Source of the DNA: an uncultured Acetatifactor sp.
Lineage (GTDB): Bacteria; Bacillota; Clostridia; Lachnospirales; Lachnospiraceae
DNA length: 64,000 bases
Direction of reading: 5' to 3'
Assembly: GCA_910586515.1 (NCBI GenBank)
Contig: CAJUGL010000011.1
Location: forward strand, 1 to 64,000
Below the pieces are notes generated by a model. The model was not told the origin of the DNA. It did no database searches and saw nothing but the letters and a program-made list of their open reading frames with translations. Shown in pieces: positions 34,355 to 43,167 of the stretch. A program made the translations under genes and the position numbers. How positions within the stretch are numbered: the stretch's first letter is position 1; the number at the start of each line of letters is the position of its first letter.

Positions 34355-35149
34355 TCACGTCACATAAAAAGTTTTCACAAGTTCTCCTATAATAAGATTC
34401 CAGCCGTCCGCCAATACAAACAGAAGAATCTTAAAAGGCATGGATATAGTAGTCGGCGGCAGCATCATCATACCCATACTCATCAGAGTAGACGCCACTA
34501 CCATGTCTATGACGATAAAAGGTATATAAATCACAAATCCTATCCAAAATGCCATGGCCAGCTCACTGAGCATAAAGCTTGGCAGCAGCACGGAAAGCGG
34601 AATATCCTCCAAAGTTTCCCCGTCCCAGCTCTGTCCGGATATCTCCATGAACAGTTCCACATCTCTCAGCTGCGTATGATCGTACATGAAATTCCGCAGC
34701 GGGACAATCCCTCTCTCCAAAGCCTCGTCCAGGTTGATTTCACCGGCCTCATAGGGCTGATACGCCTGTTCGTTGATCTGTACAATCGTAGGCTCCATGA
34801 TAAAAAAGGTTAGGATCAGGGCCAGCCCCACCAACACTTGATTCGGCGGCGCAGTCTGGGTATTCAGTGCCGCACGGGTAAAATGCAGCACAATGATAAT
34901 ACGCGTGAAGGAGGTCATCATAATGAGAAGGATCGGCGCAAGGCTGATCATCGTCAAGGTCAGCAATATCCGCAGCGTTCCGTTGATTTCCCCGTTCCCG
35001 TCCCCGAAGGTAATATTCAGCACATTGTCCGCTCCGGACTCCGCGCTGGCAAACACTGTCACCGAATTTAAAATACACAATATGCCCACCGTAACCAGTA
35101 GGCATATTGCGGTTGCTATTCGCTTGAATATAAGCTTATTTTTCATCAT
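34355..35149 (-). CDS. fliP: Flagellar export protein FliP
   Basis: FliP forms the core of the export gate. The 264-residue protein has an N-terminal signal-like helix (residues 9-33) and then the FliP signature regions MMTSFTRIIIVLHFTRAALN, PPNQVLVGLALILTFFIMEP and ASTLMSMGMMMLPPTTISMP. It starts within the end of fliO (14-base overlap from ATG 35149, or the adjacent ATG 35146). Confidence 0.97.
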   Translation of the reverse strand: MMKNKLIFKRIATAICLLVTVGILCILNSVTVFASAESGADNVLNITFGDGNGEINGTLRILLTLTMISLAPILLIMMTSFTRIIIVLHFTRAALNTQTAPPNQVLVGLALILTFFIMEPTIVQINEQAYQPYEAGEINLDEALERGIVPLRNFMYDHTQLRDVELFMEISGQSWDGETLEDIPLSVLLPSFMLSELAMAFWIGFVIYIPFIVIDMVVASTLMSMGMMMLPPTTISMPFKILLFVLADGWNLIIGELVKTFYVT

Positions 35150-35525
35150 GCATCTGATTTTCCTTTGGCTCTTCCCGGGCGGCCTTCGTCTTCAGCGCAG
35201 CCTTGTCGAGAAGTTCCCTGAAGCTGAAACCCTGTCCGGAAGAACCCTCCTTCAGCTGTTCTCCCGGAATTTCTCCCAGCATGGTAACCGTGTCTTTGCA
35301 GACCGCAATCACCATATACTTCTCGCCTGCCCGTATAATCTGAATATACTTATTATTCGCAATACGAGTGGTCTCTATTACCTCTATGTTTTCATTGACA
35401 TATTGCTGCTTCTGGTAATTCGCAATCCATCTGGTAGTCCAGGCCGTGACGCCCAGCACTGCCACAAAAATCAGCAGCACAGTAATAAATTGAGCATAGC
35501 CTGCCCCGCCTGCAGTCAAAAGCAT
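35136..35525 (-). CDS. fliO: Flagellar biosynthesis protein FliO
   Basis: FliO is a small helper for assembly of the FliP ring. The 129-residue protein has one membrane helix near the N-terminus (FITVLLIFVAVLGVTAWTT) and the FliO/MopB domain IEVIETTRIANNKYIQIIRAG with MVIAV. The start ATG overlaps the last base of cheY's stop (TGATG), and its end overlaps fliP. Confidence 0.92.
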   Translation of the reverse strand: MLLTAGGAGYAQFITVLLIFVAVLGVTAWTTRWIANYQKQQYVNENIEVIETTRIANNKYIQIIRAGEKYMVIAVCKDTVTMLGEIPGEQLKEGSSGQGFSFRELLDKAALKTKAAREEPKENQMHDEK

Positions 35526-35887
35526 CAGCCGATGACCTTCTTCACCGCCTCAAGCACACGATCCTCCTGGAACGGTTTTACGATAAAGTCTTTAGCGCCG
35601 GCCTGAATGGATTCCACTACCATAGCCTGCTGTCCCATAGCGGAACACATAATTACCTTTGCGCCTCCGTCCAGTTTTTTAATCTCCTTCAACGCCTGAA
35701 TGCCGTCCATCTCCGGCATAGTGATATCCATCAGCACAAGATCAGGGGAGAGTTCCTTGTATTTCTCCACCGCCTTTGCGCCGTTCTCTGCTTCTCCGGC
35801 AACGGTGTAGCCTCCCTTGGTCAATGTGTTCTTGATCATCATCCTCATGAATGCTGCGTCATCGCATATCAAAATATTCTTCGCCAT
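35525..35887 (-). CDS. cheY: Chemotaxis response regulator CheY
   Basis: CheY-P binds the C ring to change motor rotation. This 120-residue single-domain receiver has the acidic pair in ICDDAAFMRMM, the phosphorylated Asp in LVLMDITMPEMDG (about residue 54), the Ser/Thr switch position in VIMCSAMGQQ and the Lys in DFIVKPFQE. It lies between fliY and fliO, as in Bacillus. Its kinase CheA is not in this cluster. Other dephosphorylating partners, FliY and CheC, are. Confidence 0.96.
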   Translation of the reverse strand: MAKNILICDDAAFMRMMIKNTLTKGGYTVAGEAENGAKAVEKYKELSPDLVLMDITMPEMDGIQALKEIKKLDGGAKVIMCSAMGQQAMVVESIQAGAKDFIVKPFQEDRVLEAVKKVIG

Positions 35888-35900
35888 ATCAAACTTCCTC

Positions 35901-37277
35901 CTACTTGATAATCTCTGTTACTCTTACGCCGAAGCTTTCTTCAATTACTACTACTTCCCCCTTTGCCACGAACTTACCATTTACCAATACGTCTATAGGT
36001 TCACCGGCAATTCGTTCAAGCTCGATAATCGTGCCGGGCGCAAAGTCAAGAATTTCGGAAATCGACTTGGTTGTTCTACCAAGTTCTACGGTGACGTTCA
36101 GCGGAACATCCATGATCAGACCGATGTTCTCCTGTCCCGCAATCGTTCCTCCGTCATTGGAAAAACTCTGGAACTGGGCAGGCTGGACATTTATGTTTGA
36201 CATCCCCATCTGAGGGTTCATTCCCATTCCCATATTCATCATCTGCGGATTCATTCCCATATTCATCATTTGAGGATTCATTCCCATATTCATCATTTGA
36301 GGATTCATCCCCATATTCATCATTTGAGGATTCATTCCCATATTCATCATTTGAGGATTCATCCCCATATTCATCATCTGAGGGTTCATCCCCATTGCCC
36401 CCATATCCGCCTGAGGATTCGCATTGCCCGCCATGCCCATTCCTGCTCCCATGTCCGCCTGGGGAGCTGACGGCGCCGCGCCTGACGGTGATGTATCCGC
36501 GCTCTTCGCCTGGCCTGCCTCTGATGAAGCCGAAGACCCCTGGGAATTCATAAAGGTATCAACTATACTGCGGGCAAAGTCCACCGGATAAAGCTGCATG
36601 ATGGAACTGTCCACCAAATCATCAATCTGCATCCTGAAGGATATCTTGACGAACACTCCCCCCAGAAAAGGAGATACATCCTCGCCGTTCTTAACCTGAG
36701 CCAGATCAAGAAGGGATGCTTCCGGCGGGCTGATATCGATCTTTTTCTGCATCATGGTGGAAAGAGATGTAGCTGACGCTCCCATCATCTGGTTCATCGC
36801 TTCTGAAATTGCGCTTAAATGCAGCTCTCCAAGCTCCCCTTCCGTATTGGTGCCGTCTCCCCCCATCATCAGGTCGGTAATGACCTTAACGTCATGCTCC
36901 TTCAGAATCAATATATTTGTGCCGTCCAGGCCCACCGTATATTTAATCTGAATAAAAACGCATGGACGCTCATACTGCGTCAGCAAATTATCCCATGTAC
37001 AAAACTCCACTACCGGCGTCGTGATATTAACCTTCTTGTTTACAAGGGAATACAGCGTAGTGGCCGAGGAACCCATGCTGATATTAGCCACCTCACCGAT
37101 GGCGTCCTTCTCCACATCCGAAAGGAGTTCTTCGGCATTTGCTAATTCCTGGGAAATATCCTTTAATTTTTCATTGATCTCTTTTTCGCTCTCAATCGTT
37201 ACCGGCTCATCGTCATCGGACAAATCCATGCCGGAGAGTAATGCGTTTATCTCGTCTTGAGACAACCCACCGTCCAT
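35901..37277 (-). CDS. fliY: C-ring protein FliY (CheC-like phosphatase domain plus FliN domain)
   Basis: FliY is the Firmicutes form of FliN: it builds the motor switch and dephosphorylates CheY-P. The 458-residue protein starts with a LSQDEINALLSGM helix, then a CheC-like region with two E-x2-N centres (IGEVANISMGSSA and ISEAMNQMMGASA), so the phosphatase should be active. A linker of about 100 residues is rich in Met, Asn, Gly, Pro and Gln and contains six tandem MGMNPQMMN units. It ends in a FliN domain (DVPLNVTVELGRT, IIELERIAGEPIDVLVNG). It is longer than Bacillus FliY (378) because of the linker. It starts 2 bp after fliM. Confidence 0.96.
   Translation of the reverse strand: MDGGLSQDEINALLSGMDLSDDDEPVTIESEKEINEKLKDISQELANAEELLSDVEKDAIGEVANISMGSSATTLYSLVNKKVNITTPVVEFCTWDNLLTQYERPCVFIQIKYTVGLDGTNILILKEHDVKVITDLMMGGDGTNTEGELGELHLSAISEAMNQMMGASATSLSTMMQKKIDISPPEASLLDLAQVKNGEDVSPFLGGVFVKISFRMQIDDLVDSSIMQLYPVDFARSIVDTFMNSQGSSASSEAGQAKSADTSPSGAAPSAPQADMGAGMGMAGNANPQADMGAMGMNPQMMNMGMNPQMMNMGMNPQMMNMGMNPQMMNMGMNPQMMNMGMNPQMMNMGMGMNPQMGMSNINVQPAQFQSFSNDGGTIAGQENIGLIMDVPLNVTVELGRTTKSISEILDFAPGTIIELERIAGEPIDVLVNGKFVAKGEVVVIEESFGVRVTEIIK
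36231..36392. repeat. 27-bp tandem repeat, six units, inside fliY
   Basis: The block CATATTCATCAT recurs at 36231, 36258, 36285, 36312, 36339 and 36366, exactly 27 bp apart. On the minus strand each unit encodes nine residues (MGMNPQMMN). Units differ by single synonymous changes. The period is a multiple of three, so gain or loss of units keeps the frame. Partial units flank the array. Confidence 0.95.
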
Positions 37278-37279
37278 TG

Positions 37280-38260
37280 TTACTCCTCCTCTCTAATAAC
37301 TGATGTAATCCTGACAGCATATGAGTCTTTTTCTGTACCGGGTAATGCCGTAAACTTTTTGATATTGCCCACATACACATTCATATCCTGATCAACCTCC
37401 GAATCCAGTCTGATACAGTCTCCTACCTGCAGGTTCAGGAAGTCATTTACGGAAATCGTACTCTTGCCAAGCACTGCCCTGATCGGTACATCCACTTTTC
37501 TGATCAGGGACTCAATATAAGCCTCATAATTCTCGTCATGGTTCTCCTGCATGGTTGAATACCAATATTTCGTATTCAGCTTATCCATGATGTCTTCCAA
37601 TGTGAAGAACGGAAGACAGATATTCATAAAGCCCTCTACATCCCCGATTTTCATCTCCAAAGTGACGATGGCCACCATGTCACTTGGGGCGATCACCTGA
37701 GCAAACTGCGAGTTAGTCTCCAGTCTGGTCAGAACAGGGGAAATATCAATAACATTTTTCCATGGTTCTCTGAGAAGCTGAGTAAACATTACCAGAACTT
37801 TCTCAATAATAATCTGTTCTATCTCGGAAAAATCTCTGCCCTTCTCCAACGGTACGCCGTTTCCTCCCAACATACGATCCAACATGGCGTATCCCAGATT
37901 AATCCCCAGCTCCATGATAATGGATCCGTTCAATGGCGCAAAGTTAATGATCCCCATGATAATGGGACTGGATAGGGAATTTGTAAACTCATTGAAGGTA
38001 ATCGCCTCCGAACCCACCACCGATACCTGCACATTTTTGCGAAGGTATACGGGTAAATTCGTGGAGATCAGTCTGGCATAATGTTCATATATGATTTCCA
38101 GAGTTCTCAAATGTTCTTTGGAAAATTTTGTGGGGCGGCTGAAATCGTAGTTCCTAACCTTTTTCTCTTCTTTTTTCTGCATGTCCTCCGCATCCAGCTC
38201 TCCGGAAGACATCGCATTCAGCAGGGCATCTATCTCTGCCTGAGAAAGAATCTCGGCCAC
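37280..38260 (-). CDS. fliM: C-ring switch protein FliM
   Basis: FliM is the middle C-ring protein and main CheY-P target. The 326-residue protein starts at GTG 38260 with GGAGGTG upstream and has the N-terminal CheY-P-binding helix ILSQAEIDALLNAM. The CheC-like middle domain lacks the E-x2-N centre as usual, and the C-terminal FliN-like domain starts KVDVPIRAVLGKSTISVNDF. The downstream fliY starts 2 bp after its stop. Confidence 0.97.
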   Translation of the reverse strand: MAEILSQAEIDALLNAMSSGELDAEDMQKKEEKKVRNYDFSRPTKFSKEHLRTLEIIYEHYARLISTNLPVYLRKNVQVSVVGSEAITFNEFTNSLSSPIIMGIINFAPLNGSIIMELGINLGYAMLDRMLGGNGVPLEKGRDFSEIEQIIIEKVLVMFTQLLREPWKNVIDISPVLTRLETNSQFAQVIAPSDMVAIVTLEMKIGDVEGFMNICLPFFTLEDIMDKLNTKYWYSTMQENHDENYEAYIESLIRKVDVPIRAVLGKSTISVNDFLNLQVGDCIRLDSEVDQDMNVYVGNIKKFTALPGTEKDSYAVRITSVIREEE

Positions 38261-38325
38261 ACAAGCTCACCTCCTGTCACATGCGTTTCACTGATTGTCT
38301 CTTGTTTTCCATGCCCGCCGTCCCG

Positions 38326-38841
38326 TCAGCCGCCGTACTTGATATTGCTGAGAGTTATCCCATATACCACCTTTGACTTGAACAGATTCTGGATGGAAGT
38401 AAGCATTTCATTCCGGATATCGCTGGTGAAGGATGCGCGGCACTCTTCCTCGGTATAATTGCTGACAGTCTGGGAAACCGCATCGCTGATCATGGTGTCG
38501 TAACCGCTGATCTGTCCCGAATACGTTGCATAATCCTCATGCGTCTTATCCAAAAGCAGGGAAATATCAAAAACAATATAGGTTTGCTTACCCCCCTCTG
38601 CCCCGGAAGACGCGAGGAGAATGGTCATGGTCTCCATAACATAGGTCTCCGTATCCGCCATGGATACCTCCGGCCCTGCCCCGGGCGTATAAAGCTCCAG
38701 GTTCATCGCCAGCCCGATGCTGTTCATCAGCTCAGCCGTCTTCTTGTTTGTGCCGGTAACGCTGACCATCATGACTGCTGACAATACAATATTCACAATC
38801 ATTAAAACCAACAGAAGCACACTTAGCAAATTCTTTTTCAT
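38326..38841 (-). CDS. fliL: Flagellar basal-body-associated protein FliL
   Basis: FliL is a single-pass inner-membrane protein around the stator that supports motor torque. The 171-residue protein has a basic start (MKKN), one helix (residues 5-27, LLSVLLLVLMIVNIVLSAVM) and an outer domain ending in CRASFTSDIRNEMLTSIQNL and VVYGITLSNIKYGG, with a conserved position near the C-terminus. It lies 23 bp after motB and 65 bp before fliM. Confidence 0.9.
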   Translation of the reverse strand: MKKNLLSVLLLVLMIVNIVLSAVMMVSVTGTNKKTAELMNSIGLAMNLELYTPGAGPEVSMADTETYVMETMTILLASSGAEGGKQTYIVFDISLLLDKTHEDYATYSGQISGYDTMISDAVSQTVSNYTEEECRASFTSDIRNEMLTSIQNLFKSKVVYGITLSNIKYGG

Positions 38842-38864
38842 GTCTAAAGCCCTTTCTCCCGCCC

Positions 38865-39689
38865 TTATCTCGCAGACGGATTATAGATTAAGATTTCAAC
38901 TCTTCGGTTCCTGCTTCTCCCTTCCGGCGTGGAATTATCGGCAATGGGCACTCTTTCCCCCATGCCCGCATGCTTCAGGTTCACCGGATTCACCAGAGCA
39001 TGTTCCTGCAGGTAATAGAACACAGACATGGCCCTGGCGCTGCTCAGCTCCTCATTGCTGGGAAACTGCGCGCTGCTGATGGGAACATTATCGGTATGTC
39101 CTTCAATTTCAATGATACCGTCCCCGTAACGTTCCAGTATAACCCCCACCTTATCAAGAATCTGTTCCGCCTCGGCTTTCAGAAATGCTTTGCCCGAGTC
39201 GAAAAGCAGGCCGCCGTTCATGGTAAGTTTTACATACTGCGCCGTAAAACTGACTTCAACCTCATCTGCGATGTCACTCTCCTGAAGCGCCTCCGATATC
39301 TCTTCCACGCGCTCCTCGTTTTCCTGCAGCATCTGCTCCTGCATCATTTCTTCCAGAGACTCCGGAGACTTCTCGAATTCCTCAAAATCCTCACCGTCAG
39401 TAGTGCTGTCGGCTACTTTTCCCGTACTGTTAATATACTGGTCAAGTTCGTTCAGCTGGCTTACACCGTTACTGATCAGAAAACCATCCCCGATGGCCGA
39501 TGCCCCGCCGTCAAACACACTGAAGGTATTGTTCATGGCCGATACAAATTCCTGCAGTTTTGCTTCCTCGATACTGGACATGGCAAATAACATAACGAAG
39601 AAACACAGCAAAAGGTTCATCAAATCACTGAAAGTCGCCATCCACGCCGGCGCGCCTGCCGGCGGCGTATCTTCCTTACGCTTTGCCAT
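38865..39689 (-). CDS. motB: Stator protein MotB
   Basis: MotB anchors the proton (or sodium) stator to peptidoglycan. The 274-residue protein has one helix near residues 16-38 with TFSDLMNLLLCFFVMLFAMS, where the Asp is the essential ion-binding residue. A linker leads to an OmpA-like domain with EIEGHTDNVPISS and SSARAMSVFYYL. The start ATG overlaps the motA stop (TAATG). Ion choice cannot be told from sequence. Confidence 0.96.
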   Translation of the reverse strand: MAKRKEDTPPAGAPAWMATFSDLMNLLLCFFVMLFAMSSIEEAKLQEFVSAMNNTFSVFDGGASAIGDGFLISNGVSQLNELDQYINSTGKVADSTTDGEDFEEFEKSPESLEEMMQEQMLQENEERVEEISEALQESDIADEVEVSFTAQYVKLTMNGGLLFDSGKAFLKAEAEQILDKVGVILERYGDGIIEIEGHTDNVPISSAQFPSNEELSSARAMSVFYYLQEHALVNPVNLKHAGMGERVPIADNSTPEGRSRNRRVEILIYNPSAR

Positions 39690-40492
39690 TATTCCTCACC
39701 CCCCGCATCTCCTCCTGCCGCATCTCTGTCCTTAGGCGCAAGGAAGGATTTAAGTTTCTCCTCAATTACTCTGGGGTTCTCCCCGGCCTGGATGGACAGG
39801 AGTCCTTCAATCATTACTTCTTTCAGCATCATTTCCGCGTCATTGTCTGCTTTCAGCTTGTTGGAAACAGGCGAACAGATAGCGTTGGCAAGCACTGAAC
39901 CGTAAAATGTAGTAATCAGGGCCACAGCCATGGCCGGTCCCAGAGTCGCCACATTGTCCATATGATACAACATATCTACCAGACCGATCAGCGTACCGAT
40001 CATACCCCAGGCAGGACCCATGGCGCCCAGCGTATCCCAAAATGCGATACAGTTCTTATGTCTGCCCTCGATGCTCACCAGCTCCGTCTCCATGATGGCC
40101 CGCACCAATTCCGGATCCGTGCCGTCCACCATCAAAAGGATGCCTTTCTTCAAAAAAGCATCATCCATGTCTGCCGCGGCTTCCTCCAGGGACAAAAGTC
40201 CCTCTTTACGAGCCACATTGGACAAATCGATAATCTTGCGGATCATCTCGGCAGTATTCAGGGCCGGTGCCTTGAAAACCAGTGCGAAGCTCTTCAGACC
40301 ATTGATGAAGTCCGCCAGGCTGTTTGATGCCAGTGTAGCGGCAAAGGCGCCGCCAAAGGTAATAACGGCCGACGGGAAATTCCAATATTCTTTCACCAGA
40401 TTCTCAATGCCTGCACCTACTATAATACCGTACAGCATCATTGCAAAACATAAAATAATACCAAGTAAAGACGCAATATCCACGACAATCAC
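39689..40492 (-). CDS. motA: Stator protein MotA
   Basis: MotA is the four-helix stator subunit. The 267-residue protein has helices at about 7-24, 33-55, 155-175 and 185-205, and the conserved ILLMVDGTDPELVRAIMETEL cytoplasmic part plus GPAWGMIGTLIGLVDMLYHM, with Pro residues in the third and fourth helices. The C-terminus has the KSFLAPKDRDAA tail. It is followed directly by motB (1-base overlap) and preceded by flbD. Confidence 0.97.
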   Translation of the reverse strand: MIVVDIASLLGIILCFAMMLYGIIVGAGIENLVKEYWNFPSAVITFGGAFAATLASNSLADFINGLKSFALVFKAPALNTAEMIRKIIDLSNVARKEGLLSLEEAAADMDDAFLKKGILLMVDGTDPELVRAIMETELVSIEGRHKNCIAFWDTLGAMGPAWGMIGTLIGLVDMLYHMDNVATLGPAMAVALITTFYGSVLANAICSPVSNKLKADNDAEMMLKEVMIEGLLSIQAGENPRVIEEKLKSFLAPKDRDAAGGDAGGEE

Positions 40493-40514
40493 CTAACCCT
40501 TTTGCTTCTTTTGA

Positions 40515-40700
40515 TTATTCCGCAAAAATACCCTTTCTATATGATTTTACAAGATTTTTAATCTCTTGTCTACTTTCTTTTACAATTATTTTTTTTCCTG
40601 TAGTGAGGGTGATCACCGTGTCCGGTGTCTCCTCCACTATTTCAAACAGATGTGGGTTCACAAGGATTTTCACACCGTTTAGCTTAGTCACCTCAATCAT
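40515..40700 (-). CDS. flbD: Flagellar protein FlbD family
   Basis: This 61-residue FlbD-family protein has the family pattern MIEVTKLNGVKILVNPHLFE, VEETPDTVITLTTGKKIIVK and EIKNLVKSYRKGI. Such genes lie between flgE and motA in many Firmicutes, as here. A longer open frame upstream has no matching start site. The exact role is not settled; a C-ring or hook-linked function is only suggested by position. Confidence 0.9.
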   Translation of the reverse strand: MIEVTKLNGVKILVNPHLFEIVEETPDTVITLTTGKKIIVKESRQEIKNLVKSYRKGIFAE

Positions 40701-40823
40701 ATCCCGCCCTCTCGCCGAATTTCTCTGCTGCCCGTCATATCCGTCACCGTTTCTGAACTTATGTAAAGGACTTACAGTAATAGAAAATACAGCCCTGCAG
40801 GCCCTTTTCCCGTGAACAAATAT

Positions 40824-40853
40824 GGGGGGACAGAACACTGCCCCCCTATTATA
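40824..40853 (-). promoter_or_regulatory. Extended -10 promoter followed by a G/C hairpin, upstream of flbD
   Basis: On the minus strand TATAAT (40853-40848) is preceded by TG one base before (TGCTATAAT), an extended -10. Right after it GGGGGG (40846-40841) can pair with CCCCCC (40829-40824), so the transcript would begin at the hairpin. The gap from 40701 to 40883 contains no other feature. It could give extra expression of flbD-motA-motB. Confidence 0.45.
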
Positions 40854-40883
40854 GCACATTTACCCATATAATGCGAGCAAAAC

Positions 40884-42656
40884 TTATCGTTTCAGGTTAG
40901 TTAATTCTTCCAAGAGAGTATCTGATACAGTTATAATACGGCTGTTTGCCTGGAAACCGCGCTGCGTGGTGATCATTTCGGTAAATTCCGAGGAAAGATC
41001 CACGTTGCTCATCTCCAGCTGCCCTGTGGACATATAATCACCTTCCGCCGTAATATCCACACCCACTCCGTCAAACAGACCCGAGTTCAGGGTAGCGGAA
41101 TAGAGATTGTCTGCCAGCTTCTCAAGACCGGAGGCATTGGCAAACTTGGCGGTGGCAATCTGACCCAGAAGCTTGGTCATGCCATTGTCGTAGCTCGCAT
41201 ATATCATACCGTTCTGTTCAACGGAAAGTCCGATCATGGCGCCCACCCGGCGTCCGGAACCTGTATTGAATTCGTCGTCCTTGCCGTTTGTCGCCCCGAT
41301 GGTGGACGTCCCTTTGTTGTCCACATTGCTGATGGTGGAAAAGTCAATCTCAATATCGGAGAAGTTGCCTTCGCCAAGACCGCCCAGGTTCAGCTTTGCC
41401 GTCTGCTGAGTAGCCAGTCCGTTGATGCCGATAAACTTACCGTTCGCCGAGTCAAACTGAATTGTCACACCATCAAACTTGCGGGCGGCTATATTATATA
41501 CACCTGTTCCTTGATTATTGGCATCTTTTACCTCTGCAGTACCTAAAGCATTTAAATTTCCGTCATTCTGAATCATTTCCCGAATCGACTTATAAACAGG
41601 AGGGTTCGTCGCAACTGTCTCTGTATTTATGGCCAGATTGAGAAATTCCTCAGAAGAGCCTTCCATACCATAGGCTTTCGCCAGATTATCCAGCTGCTCT
41701 TCCACGCTTATTTCATTGTTATTCGCATCTTTAAGCGAACTGGTGCCATTCTTAATATCTGAAATTTTAGCCAGAGTAACAGGCGGGTTATCCGTAGTCT
41801 GTAATGTGTCGCCATTTAACACATACTTGCTTTTATCAAAGGTGAGCTTACTTTCTTTTTCTACAACTCTGCCGCTGTCGCCAAACACACCAGCCACACT
41901 GGCCAGCGGTACTTCCTTGCCGTCCGCATCCTTGACCATTACCTCCTCGCCCTCGGAATCTACGACTTTGTCAAGTTCAAGGCTGTAGATATGCTTGTCG
42001 TCGGACTGCTTAAATACAAATTTTGCGGTATAGCTGTAGCCCAGAGCATCATAAAACTTGAAGTTCACGACTCTGCCGTTGGCGCTGGTGACATCCGTGT
42101 CGTTTTTATCGATAATTCCGGACATGTATCCGTCTGTAGTAGCTGCGGGCGGATAGGACATGTTGGCGCTGTTCATCACGCGGAGCGCGGACACGGTATC
42201 TTTCTTAATAGCCCCTGTGGTCTCATCCACCTGCCATCCCATCACATTGTAACCGGTACTGGTCATGGCCAGGTTGCCTGCGCCGTCAACATAGAAGGAA
42301 CCGTCTCTGGTAAAGTAGTTCTCCTGTCCGTTGTTGACAACAAAGAAATTCTGTCCGGTAATCATAATATCAAAGGGATTCCCCGTGGACTGGCTTGCGC
42401 CCTGTCCGGTGATGTTGGTGTTGATGGCGCTGGTCTTAACACCGAGACCGATCTGTCTGGGATTGATGCCGCCCGTTCCTGTGCTGGAATTGGCGCCGCT
42501 GGCCTTCTGGGTGGTCTGGCTCATCAATGAGGCAAAAGTCATGGAGCTGGACTTGTATGCCACAGTGTTTACGTTTGCGATGTTATTACCTATAACATCC
42601 ATTCTGACCTGATGTGTCTTTAGTCCTGACACACCGGCGAAAAGTGATCTCATCAT
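40884..42656 (-). CDS. flgE: Flagellar hook protein FlgE
   Basis: FlgE builds the hook. The 590-residue protein has the conserved rod/hook N-terminus SLFAGVSGLKTHQVRMDVIGNN and IANVNTVAYKSS, a LTRDGSFYVD-like domain, and the C-terminal MITTQRGFQANSRIITVSD motif. It is much longer than Bacillus FlgE (264), the difference lying in the outer domains from about residue 170 to 440. The start has GGAGG 10 bp upstream. Confidence 0.95.
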   Translation of the reverse strand: MMRSLFAGVSGLKTHQVRMDVIGNNIANVNTVAYKSSSMTFASLMSQTTQKASGANSSTGTGGINPRQIGLGVKTSAINTNITGQGASQSTGNPFDIMITGQNFFVVNNGQENYFTRDGSFYVDGAGNLAMTSTGYNVMGWQVDETTGAIKKDTVSALRVMNSANMSYPPAATTDGYMSGIIDKNDTDVTSANGRVVNFKFYDALGYSYTAKFVFKQSDDKHIYSLELDKVVDSEGEEVMVKDADGKEVPLASVAGVFGDSGRVVEKESKLTFDKSKYVLNGDTLQTTDNPPVTLAKISDIKNGTSSLKDANNNEISVEEQLDNLAKAYGMEGSSEEFLNLAINTETVATNPPVYKSIREMIQNDGNLNALGTAEVKDANNQGTGVYNIAARKFDGVTIQFDSANGKFIGINGLATQQTAKLNLGGLGEGNFSDIEIDFSTISNVDNKGTSTIGATNGKDDEFNTGSGRRVGAMIGLSVEQNGMIYASYDNGMTKLLGQIATAKFANASGLEKLADNLYSATLNSGLFDGVGVDITAEGDYMSTGQLEMSNVDLSSEFTEMITTQRGFQANSRIITVSDTLLEELTNLKR

Positions 42657-42736
42657 AGTAATCAGTTCCTCCTAATCTGGAACGAAGCATACCCCTCTCC
42701 GTCAATCGAGGGATGATAACCTCCGCAAAGGTCCGG

Positions 42737-43150
42737 TTATATAATCACTGCTCCGTTAATATTTGTAAATATGTTCTCATTGGCTTCCGTACTGTCCATT
42801 GCAGTGACGACCGTCTGGTTGGGTATATTCACGATAAACGCCAGCTGATCCACGATCACCAGCGAATCCCTGATTCCCTTCTGTCCCGCCTTCCTCGTGC
42901 CGGACTCCAGCCTCTCCAGCTGATTGTCACTGAGCTCGATATTGCGGTCCGCCAATCTCCCTATCGCATGCTTGGAAAACTTCAGGCTGCCGGCATCTGT
43001 CAATGCCTTCTGCCGGAAAACATCTTCAAAGGATAAGCCATTCATGGCCTGGCCGTCCGTGGCCTTTCGAACCTGCCCTCTCTGGACTTTGCCCAGGTAC
43101 TGGTTCGTCAGCTGCTCAATGGAAATGTACCCATTGTTCTGAATATCCAT
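42737..43150 (-). CDS. Flagellar operon protein of the TIGR02530 family
   Basis: This 137-residue protein matches the small family found between flgD and flgE in Clostridia and Bacilli. Its core is LKFSKHAIGRLADRNIELSD followed by QLERLESGTRKAGQKGIRDS and LVIVDQLAFIVNIPN, and ends with ENIFTNINGAVII. It lies 80 bp before flgE and 17 bp after flgD. The function is not known; a role in hook assembly is inferred from place. Confidence 0.92.
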   Translation of the reverse strand: MDIQNNGYISIEQLTNQYLGKVQRGQVRKATDGQAMNGLSFEDVFRQKALTDAGSLKFSKHAIGRLADRNIELSDNQLERLESGTRKAGQKGIRDSLVIVDQLAFIVNIPNQTVVTAMDSTEANENIFTNINGAVII

Positions 43151-43167
43151 CCTTGTCAGCTCCTTTA

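Noticed and set aside
36231..36392. CRISPR-like array
   Set aside because: Units are 27 bp with no unique spacers and lie in frame inside fliY; there are no cas genes.
36197..36553. A Ser/Tyr/Phe-repeat protein on the plus strand
   Set aside because: It is the antisense reading of the fliY tandem repeat.
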